Translations under genes and position numbers: made by a program
In this document: in pieces, positions 6,940 through 12,675 of the stretch
Layout: each line of letters starts with the position of its first letter
How positions within the stretch are numbered: position 1 is the stretch's first letter
Notes under the pieces: model-generated
What the model was told of the DNA's origin: nothing
What the model saw: the letters and a program-made list of their open reading frames with translations, nothing else
Databases searched by the model: none
NCBI GenBank assembly: GCA_025454675.1
Contig: JALONZ010000101.1
Location: 1-12,675, forward strand
DNA length: 12,675 nucleotides
Reading direction: 5' to 3'
Source of the DNA: Anaerolineae bacterium
Lineage (GTDB): Bacteria > Chloroflexota > Anaerolineae > Aggregatilineales > Phototrophicaceae

Positions 6940-6959
6940 ACATTAAATAGCTAAAATGC

Positions 6960-6987
6960 GAACAAGGGACTGTGCTGTCCCTTGTTC
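6960..6987 (-). terminator. Hairpin terminator downstream of gdhA
   Basis: A perfect 11-bp stem, gaacaagggac (6960-6970) with gtcccttgttc (6977-6987), encloses a 6-nt loop. On the minus strand it lies about 68 bases after the gdhA stop and is followed by GCATTTTAGC, a weak T-run. It separates gdhA from the murF-alr promoter. A 12-bp AT palindrome (6992-7003) lies beside it. Confidence 0.6.
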
Positions 6988-7054
6988 AAGAAATAAATTT
7001 ATTCAAAAAAGATTTAAGTAGCCTAACATGGAGGAGATGGAATGGGTTATCGAA

Positions 7055-8356
7055 TCATGGATAGAAGCCGCGTGTTTGGAGCGCGGTGGCAACGCGCTTG
7101 ATGGCGGCGACTTGGGCGGCTGTTCGCATATTGATGTCATATTCCTCTGCTGTGCGGGCAGTGAAATCATAGGCTTTAATCATCAAACGATGCAATTGGC
7201 GCGAAATTTCTTCTTGGTCCCAGAAGAAGGCTTGAAGGTCTTGTACCCATTCAAAATAGGACACGGTCACACCGCCCGCGTTAGCGAGGATATCGGGGAT
7301 GACCACAATGCCTTTATCATGGAAAATATCATCGGCGGCAGGTGTGGTTGGACCGTTTGCGCCTTCGACAATAAATTTGGCTTTGACTTTATCGGCATTC
7401 AAGCGGGTGAGTTGGCTTTCCATCGCGGCGGGGATGAGGACATCGCAGGGGAGGATGAGCAGTTCTTCATTGGTGATATTTTCGGCGCGGGCATAATCTT
7501 TTAACGACCCAGTTTCGGCGTAATAGGCGCGAACCGCTTGAATATCCAACCCATTGGGGTTATAGATGCCACCATTAACATCACTGACTGCGACCACTTT
7601 ATAGCCCAATTCAAAGGCATGATTGGCGGCGAATGTACCGACATTGCCAAAGCCTTGCACCACCACACTGATGTTAGATGGGTCGGTGGTGACACCATGA
7701 CGTTTGAGGGCTTCGACCATGCAAATGACTACACCGTGACCTGTTGCCGAGTTACGACCTTCGCTACCACCAATTTCGAGTGGCTTGCCTGTGACAACGG
7801 CGGGGACAGAATAACCAACAGTCATGCTGTAGGTATCCATAATCCAAGCCATCATTTGGGGTGTTGTACCCATATCGGGAGCAGGAATATCTGATTGTGG
7901 GCTGATGAGTGGGATTAATTCAGACGCATAACGGCGGGTAAGGCGTTCTAACTCGCCAATGCTCAGGGTTTTGGGGTCAACAATCACACCACCTTTTGCA
8001 CCACCATAGGGCAATCCCATGAGGGCGCATTTCCATGTCATCCACATGGCGAGGGCGCGAACTTCGTCCAAATCCACATGCAAGCTATAACGGATACCGC
8101 CTTTGGACGGACCCAGAACGGTGCTGTGGTGGACGCGGTAGCCGGTGAACATCTCGGTTGTGCCGTCATCACGGCGGACGGGGAAGTTCACCGTAAATTC
8201 ACGACGTGGATAACGCATATATTCCGCCACCGATGGGGGGAGGTCTAAATGCCCAACAGCGCGGTCAAATTGTAATAAAGCGGTTTCATAAGGACTGGAA
8301 ACATTTTGGTCTTTTAAGGTTGATTTATTCATAGTCATACTGAGGGCTGTCGCCAT
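7055..8356 (-). CDS. gdhA: Glutamate dehydrogenase
   Basis: This cytosolic enzyme interconverts glutamate and 2-oxoglutarate plus ammonia using NAD(P). It has 433 residues, as in the hexameric class. Substrate-domain motifs are 'LGPSKGGIRY' (81-90), 'MTWKCALMGLPYGGAKGGV' with Lys109 and the family-signature Lys121, and 'PAPDMGT' with the catalytic Asp161. The dinucleotide fold has 'VQGFGNVG' (233-240), followed by 'AVSDVNGGIYN', where Asp259 at the end of the second strand is compatible with NAD use; cofactor preference is not settled. The C-terminus ('TAAQVAAIKRV') is complete. AGGAG lies 11 bases before the ATG at 8356, a long but usable spacing. Met7 and Met9 are further from it and less likely. 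The gene is divergent from sucA, whose product consumes 2-oxoglutarate, and a hairpin follows its stop. Confidence 0.96.
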   Translation of the reverse strand: MATALSMTMNKSTLKDQNVSSPYETALLQFDRAVGHLDLPPSVAEYMRYPRREFTVNFPVRRDDGTTEMFTGYRVHHSTVLGPSKGGIRYSLHVDLDEVRALAMWMTWKCALMGLPYGGAKGGVIVDPKTLSIGELERLTRRYASELIPLISPQSDIPAPDMGTTPQMMAWIMDTYSMTVGYSVPAVVTGKPLEIGGSEGRNSATGHGVVICMVEALKRHGVTTDPSNISVVVQGFGNVGTFAANHAFELGYKVVAVSDVNGGIYNPNGLDIQAVRAYYAETGSLKDYARAENITNEELLILPCDVLIPAAMESQLTRLNADKVKAKFIVEGANGPTTPAADDIFHDKGIVVIPDILANAGGVTVSYFEWVQDLQAFFWDQEEISRQLHRLMIKAYDFTARTAEEYDINMRTAAQVAAIKRVATALQTRGFYP

Positions 8357-8626
8357 GGTAGGGTGAACTCCTATAAGAAATAAAAAACTTGCTTTTATTT
8401 TGTATCCTCATTATCCACTAATTTATAAATTTACACAAGTAGGAATTGTATACTATGCACAAGAATAATTATAAATTGCTTGTCTAGTTTGTACAATAAT
8501 TCACGAAAACCCTTTTATATGAATATTTCGTTATAGGGGCTACACGAATTGAATACAATTTAGGTAAAATAGATAAAAGAGACGTGACAAATGTCATAAA
8601 AACACATTATTTTTGGGATGGGATTA
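8357..8626. promoter_or_regulatory. Divergent control region gdhA / sucA
   Basis: This AT-rich gap of about 270 bases between divergent starts holds no gene that I can support. It carries aattgtat at 8444-8451, its inverse complement atacaatt at 8553-8560, and the palindrome ttgtacaa at 8489-8496 between them. These could be operator half-sites. Many AT-rich -10-like words occur on both strands (for example taaaat at 8565-8570), but no pair with good -35 spacing stands out. GGGATGGG at 8615-8622 is the likely sucA ribosome-binding site. Confidence 0.4.
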
Positions 8627-11425
8627 ATGAAGTTAACGCAGATATACGGCTTAAACGCGGGTTATGTATCCGATTTGTATGAAAAATACCTGATATCGCC
8701 CGATTCAGTAGATGAACGCACACGCGCATTTTTTGATAGTTGGGTGCCTGTTAACGAAGAAACAGTAGAAATGCCCGCCGCGATGGTGGCTGATGTTCGC
8801 AAAGTGACGGCAATTGCCAATTATGCACAAGCGATTCGTCAATTTGGGCATGTGGCGGCGCAATTAGACCCACTTGGGACACCCCCGATTGGCGACCCTG
8901 AACTTTCGGCGGAATATCATGGACTGACGGAACAAGATTTATATGAATTGCCTGCGGGATTGATTGATAGCCCGTTATCGGTCGGGGCGAATAATGCCTA
9001 TGAGGTGATAGAATCGCTGAAAGCGGTGTATGCGACCAGCATCGGCTATGATAATGACCACATTCGGATTCCAGAGGAACGCCAATGGTTAAAAGAGGCG
9101 ATTGAATCACGGCGGTATCGGTTTGATGCGACCCCACAAGAGGCGATTGCGATTTTAGACCGTTTGGCACAAGTTGAGGCGTTTGAAGAATTTTTGCAAA
9201 AGAGTTTTCCGACCAAATATCGCTTCTCGGTAGAAGGGTTGGATATGATGATTGCGCTGTTGGATGAATTGGTGCGCCTTGCAGACAATACGCGCCAAGG
9301 TAAGCGTACCGTGACGATTGCGATGGCGCATCGTGGGCGCTTGAATACGCTATCGCATATCATGGGGAAGCCTTATGAAGAAATTTTGCAAGATTTTGTA
9401 GACCCAGAAGATGAAAATGTATTAGGTTGGCAATTGGGCGATGTGAAATATCATCAGGGACGCGAGTATGATGTTCACGGGGATAAGCAATTTATTTTGC
9501 AGATGCCACCAAACCCTAGCCACCTTGAAGCGATTAACCCAGTTGCGGTTGGTATGGCGCGGGCGGCGGGTACAGAGAGTAAAAAGCGAGGCGCACCTAC
9601 GTTTGATGAGCGGTCAACGGTGCAAATTTTAATTCATGGCGATTCGGCATTCCCCGGACAAGGGATTGTGGCAGAGACCTTCAATTTGTCGCGGTTGCCC
9701 GGTTATTGGGTGGGTGGGACGATTCATATCATCGCCAATAATCAACTGGGATTCACCACCTTGCCCAATGATGCCCGCAGTACCCTTTATGCCAGTGATA
9801 TGGCGAAGGGTTTCAAAGTGCCAGTGGTGCATGTGAACGCGGATGACCCGCTCGCTGTGATTGAAGTGGCGCGGTTGGCGTTTGCGTATCAAGAAAAATT
9901 TGAAAAAGACTTTTTGATTGACCTGATTGGGTATCGCCGTTATGGTCATAATGAATTAGATGAACCCGGATTCACCCAACCGCAGATGTACAAAGTGGTG
10001 CGGAATCATCCACGCATTCGTAAAATTTGGTCGGATAGATTGGTGCGGAGCGGTATTGCATCGGTTTCACAATCGGATGAATTGTATAACAAGCATATTG
10101 CTGTGTTACAAGATGCGTATGATACCGTGAAGGTGGAATTGCGTTTGCAACCCCCCCTCGAAGAACCGCCACGCGGGATTGCCAAACGGGTGAAAACACA
10201 AGTGCCGATGGAACGCCTGACGGGATTGAATACATCGCTGGAAAATTTGGTGACGGGCTTCAGTTTTTATTCCAAACGGCTGGAAAATACACTATTAACA
10301 CGGCGCAAGGCATTTGATGCTGTGGATGAACCGCTCATTGATTGGGCAACTGCCGAAGAATTGGCATTTGCCAGCATTTTGGAAGATGGAACGGCGATTC
10401 GGTTAACTGGGCAGGATAGTGAACGCGGGACATTTAGCCATCGCCATGCAGTGTTGTATGATTCGGTCAAATATCAAGAACCGCAAATTCATCATCATAA
10501 ACTGGAGAAAGACGACCCGAATCGGTTTGTACCGCTCCAAGAATTGCCACAGGCAAAAGCCTCGTTTACAGTTTATAACAGCCCGCTATCTGAAATGGCG
10601 GTATTGGGTTTTGAATTTGGATATAATGTGGTATCGCCAGAGACGCTGGTTTTATGGGAAGCGCAATATGGCGACTTTTTGAATGGCGCACAAAATATTG
10701 TGGATGAATTCATTGTTTCTGCGCGTGAAAAATGGAAGCAAACGCCATCATTGGTGTTATTGCTCCCGCATGGGCATGAAGGTGGCGGTCCAGACCATTC
10801 GACAGGCAGACCAGAACGCTTTTTGCAAATGGCGGCAAAGACGAATATGCGGATTGCCTATCCAACCACTGCCGCACAATATTTTCATTTGCTCCGCCGA
10901 CAAGCATTATTATTAAAAACCGACCCGTTGCCATTGATTGTGATGAGTCCCAAAAGTTTGTTACGGTTGCCTGCGGTCTATTCGAGTGTGCGTGATTTGG
11001 CAGAGGGCAAATGGCAAGCGGTGATTGATGACCCGATTGCTCATCCAGATGAAGTGACACGACTGATATTTTGTAGTGGCAAATTTTATTATGATTTGGT
11101 GCAAAGCCAATATCGCGCCCAACATCCGGAAGTGGCGGTTGTGCGTGTGGAGCAATTGTATCCATTCCCTGCGGATGAAATTATGGGCATGGTGAAAAAA
11201 TATGCTAAAACCACCCAAATTGTTTGGGCGCAAGAAGAACCCAAAAATATGGGCGCGTGGGAATTTATGAATTATCGCATCAAGAAATTGGTCGGGCGCG
11301 ATTTGCCTGTGAATTATGTGGGCAGACGGCGCAGTTCAACCCCCGCCGAAGGGTCTAAGAGTTTGCATTATGCAAATCAAGCCATGATTACACAATATGC
11401 GTTTGACTGGAATTTTGAATCTTGA
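8627..11425 (+). CDS. sucA: 2-oxoglutarate dehydrogenase E1 component (thiamine diphosphate-dependent)
   Basis: E1 decarboxylates 2-oxoglutarate and transfers the succinyl group to the lipoyl arm of E2 in the TCA cycle. The protein is full length at about 932 residues. It starts with the E2/E3-binding-type segment 'YVSDLYEKYLISPDSVDERTRAFF'. Thiamine-diphosphate and active-site regions follow: 'AMAHRGRLN' (near 233), 'GDVKYHQG' (near 271), 'HGDSAFPGQGIVAETFNLS' (near 337), 'NNQLGFTT' and 'GYRRYGHNE'. The C-terminal transketolase-like part has 'RGTFSHRHAVL', 'WEAQYGDFLNGAQ', 'LLPHGHEGGGPDHSTGRPER' and 'QLYPFP', in the order of E. coli SucA. ATG at 8627 is preferred because GGGATGGG lies just upstream; the in-frame ATG at 8618 (three more residues) has no such site. 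sucB follows after 125 bases containing two hairpins. Divergent gdhA makes the substrate from glutamate. Confidence 0.97.
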   Translation: MKLTQIYGLNAGYVSDLYEKYLISPDSVDERTRAFFDSWVPVNEETVEMPAAMVADVRKVTAIANYAQAIRQFGHVAAQLDPLGTPPIGDPELSAEYHGLTEQDLYELPAGLIDSPLSVGANNAYEVIESLKAVYATSIGYDNDHIRIPEERQWLKEAIESRRYRFDATPQEAIAILDRLAQVEAFEEFLQKSFPTKYRFSVEGLDMMIALLDELVRLADNTRQGKRTVTIAMAHRGRLNTLSHIMGKPYEEILQDFVDPEDENVLGWQLGDVKYHQGREYDVHGDKQFILQMPPNPSHLEAINPVAVGMARAAGTESKKRGAPTFDERSTVQILIHGDSAFPGQGIVAETFNLSRLPGYWVGGTIHIIANNQLGFTTLPNDARSTLYASDMAKGFKVPVVHVNADDPLAVIEVARLAFAYQEKFEKDFLIDLIGYRRYGHNELDEPGFTQPQMYKVVRNHPRIRKIWSDRLVRSGIASVSQSDELYNKHIAVLQDAYDTVKVELRLQPPLEEPPRGIAKRVKTQVPMERLTGLNTSLENLVTGFSFYSKRLENTLLTRRKAFDAVDEPLIDWATAEELAFASILEDGTAIRLTGQDSERGTFSHRHAVLYDSVKYQEPQIHHHKLEKDDPNRFVPLQELPQAKASFTVYNSPLSEMAVLGFEFGYNVVSPETLVLWEAQYGDFLNGAQNIVDEFIVSAREKWKQTPSLVLLLPHGHEGGGPDHSTGRPERFLQMAAKTNMRIAYPTTAAQYFHLLRRQALLLKTDPLPLIVMSPKSLLRLPAVYSSVRDLAEGKWQAVIDDPIAHPDEVTRLIFCSGKFYYDLVQSQYRAQHPEVAVVRVEQLYPFPADEIMGMVKKYAKTTQIVWAQEEPKNMGAWEFMNYRIKKLVGRDLPVNYVGRRRSSTPAEGSKSLHYANQAMITQYAFDWNFES

Positions 11426-11432
11426 TTTTGTG

Positions 11433-11466
11433 TGGCTGACATACGCACTTAGGTGCTAGTCAGCCA
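11433..11466. repeat. Hairpin with arms tggctgac / gtcagcca after sucA
   Basis: Perfect 8-bp arms lie at 11433-11440 and 11459-11466, with an inner gcac/gtgc pairing (11445-11448 with 11453-11456). It starts 8 bases after the sucA stop. The arm differs from that of the 1554 and 11483 elements at one position, and the partner arm changes to match. It could be a leaky terminator or an RNA-stabilising hairpin between sucA and sucB; no T-run follows. Confidence 0.65.
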
Positions 11467-11482
11467 TTACGACACGCTGTAG

Positions 11483-11518
11483 TGGCGGACTAGAGGCTTT
11501 AGACTCGTATGTCCGCCA
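11483..11518. repeat. Hairpin with arms tggcggac / gtccgcca before sucB
   Basis: Perfect 8-bp arms at 11483-11490 and 11511-11518 enclose a 20-base interior with little pairing. The arms are identical to those at 1554-1608. The element lies 32 bases upstream of the sucB ATG, just ahead of its ribosome-binding site (about 11533-11542), so it may also affect sucB translation. Confidence 0.65.
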
Positions 11519-11550
11519 TAAATATTATCTATAAAGAGGGAGTTACTTGT

Positions 11551-12675
11551 ATGTCGTTTAATTTAGTCGTGCCAGATTTAGCTGAATCGGTGGTGGAAGC
11601 CACTGTATCCAGTTGGACGAAAAAGGTGGGGGATAGTGTGAAGGCGGGGGAGGTCGTGGTTGTTTTGGAGACGGATAAGGTCTCATTAGAAGTGACTGCT
11701 GATGGCGATGGTGTACTGGAAAGCATCCTCGCGCCAGAAGGGGCAGATGTGGCAGTGGGGGCAATTTTGGGTGTGGTGAGTGGGTCTGCCAGCATCACCA
11801 CCGCGCAAACGGTTGCCCCTGTGAGTGTATCCGCGCCCGTCACATCCGAAGCGCAAAAAGCGACCCCTGTCGCCAAACGTGTGGCGACTGAACATAGCGT
11901 GGATATTAGCCAAGTGCCGAGCAGTGGTGCAAAAGTGACCAAAAGCGATGTTCAGAATTTTATCAGCAATCAAACTGCGCCAGCACCAACCCCGACACCC
12001 AAACCCGTGCAATCCACCCCAGCACCCAAACCACAACCTGCGCCATTGCCATCCGTTTTGACGATGAGCGGGGCAGGGCGCAAAGAGGAACGGGTGAAGA
12101 TGAGCCGCCGCCGCCAAACCATTGCAAAACGCCTGATTGAGGCACAAAGCACCGCCGCCATGTTGACCACCTTCAACGAAATTGATATGAGCGCGGTGAA
12201 TGCTGTGCGTTCACGCCGTAAAGATGCGTTCAAAGAAAAACACGGGGTTGGACTTGGATTTAATGCCTTTTTTGTGAAGGCGGTCATTGGCGCATTGAAG
12301 GCATTTCCGCAATTGAACGCCGAAATTCAAGAAAATGAGATTGTCTATAAGCATTATTTTGATATTGGCATTGCGATTGGCGTGACAGATGGGTTGGTTG
12401 TGCCTGTTCTGCGTGATGCCGACCGCATGAGTTTTGCCCAAATCGAAAATCAGGTGAAAGATTATGCCAAACAAGCCCAAGATGGTTCACTTGGCATTGA
12501 TGCGCTGATGGGTGGCACATTCACCATCACCAACGGCGGGATTTTTGGGTCGTTGATGAGTACGCCGATTTTGAACCCACCGCAAGTTGGCATTTTGGGC
12601 TTGCACGCCATCAAAGACCGCCCTGTGGTGGTAAATGGCGAAATTGTGGTGCGTCCGATGATGTATGTGGCACTG
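11551..12675 (+). CDS. sucB: 2-oxoglutarate dehydrogenase E2 (dihydrolipoyl succinyltransferase), 3' end outside window
   Basis: E2 carries the succinyl group from E1 on a lipoyl lysine and passes it to CoA, forming the core of the complex. 375 codons are present, and the frame is still open at the window end. Residues 1-77 are a lipoyl domain with Lys43 in 'ETDKVS'. Residues ~104-138 are a peripheral-subunit-binding domain ('TPVAKRVATEHSVDISQVP'). Residues ~142-169 are a Pro/Ala/Thr linker. The acyltransferase domain runs from ~180 ('MSRRRQTIAKRL', 'TTFNEIDMS', 'GTFTITNGG', 'PQVGILGLH'). The catalytic His-x3-Asp-Gly motif lies just beyond the edge. The binding domain is two residues shorter than usual at 'SSGAKVTK', where related proteins have 'GTGxGGR'. 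AGAGGGAG near 11535-11542 is the ribosome-binding site. The sucA neighbour argues for succinyl- rather than acetyltransferase. Confidence 0.95.
   Translation, partial: MSFNLVVPDLAESVVEATVSSWTKKVGDSVKAGEVVVVLETDKVSLEVTADGDGVLESILAPEGADVAVGAILGVVSGSASITTAQTVAPVSVSAPVTSEAQKATPVAKRVATEHSVDISQVPSSGAKVTKSDVQNFISNQTAPAPTPTPKPVQSTPAPKPQPAPLPSVLTMSGAGRKEERVKMSRRRQTIAKRLIEAQSTAAMLTTFNEIDMSAVNAVRSRRKDAFKEKHGVGLGFNAFFVKAVIGALKAFPQLNAEIQENEIVYKHYFDIGIAIGVTDGLVVPVLRDADRMSFAQIENQVKDYAKQAQDGSLGIDALMGGTFTITNGGIFGSLMSTPILNPPQVGILGLHAIKDRPVVVNGEIVVRPMMYVAL

Noticed and set aside
7028..7504. A 158-codon open frame on the plus strand
   Set aside because: It lies wholly antisense to the well-supported gdhA gene, has no recognisable domain, and its Gly/Asp/Glu-rich composition mirrors gdhA codons.
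8618..8626. ATG at 8618 as the sucA start
   Set aside because: It overlaps the GGGATGGG that best serves as ribosome-binding site for the ATG at 8627, and has no such site of its own. It cannot be excluded, and adds only three residues.
11529..12287. Several long minus-strand frames opposite the end of the window
   Set aside because: They are antisense to sucB, which has full lipoyl, binding and acyltransferase motifs in its plus-strand frame.
1..12675. A defence system, CRISPR array, prophage or biosynthetic cluster
   Set aside because: No spaced direct repeats, integrase, transposase, nuclease-helicase or synthase motifs were found on either strand. The genes are housekeeping or of unknown secreted type.

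Overview
The window is ordinary chromosomal DNA of a bacterium with moderate GC content. It holds nine protein genes, two of which are probably halves of one broken or frameshifted reading frame, plus several hairpins. No rRNA, tRNA, CRISPR array, transposase or phage gene was seen. Central carbon and nitrogen genes, an orphan Sco protein, queG and a secreted protein with a Chloroflexota-like architecture suggest Chloroflexota (Anaerolineae-like). This is a tentative inference, since no phylogenetic marker is present. The longest stretch without a gene is the 261-270 bp gap between gdhA and sucA.

Layout. A secreted or surface protein of unknown function (5' end cut off) runs to 1546 and is followed by a palindromic repeat. 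Next come a methylmalonyl-CoA epimerase gene and a TPR-protein gene that overlap by ATGA. Convergent to these, with overlapping stop codons, is queG (epoxyqueuosine reductase, minus strand). A short divergent promoter region separates queG from a membrane-anchored Sco-family protein gene. A bidirectional hairpin terminator follows, then a minus-strand murF-alr locus: an upstream MurF-like N-terminal frame and a downstream frame carrying the MurF C-terminal domain fused to alanine racemase. gdhA (minus) and sucA-sucB (plus) are divergent. sucB is cut off by the window end.

Functional logic. GdhA interconverts glutamate and 2-oxoglutarate, SucAB converts 2-oxoglutarate to succinyl-CoA, and the epimerase lies on the propionyl-CoA to succinyl-CoA route. 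Much of the window therefore converges on the 2-oxoglutarate/succinyl-CoA node, although only sucA-sucB looks like a direct operon of that node.

The most notable region is murF-alr. The two frames are offset by -1 and overlap at ATGA. A G GGA AAA heptamer lies in the correct phase to join them. About 35 residues of the usual MurF fold are missing at the junction. Several MurF catalytic residues are replaced, while the racemase active site looks intact. The second notable signal is a small family of hairpins sharing an 8-bp arm, with one compensatory base-pair change, found downstream of the first gene and between sucA and sucB.
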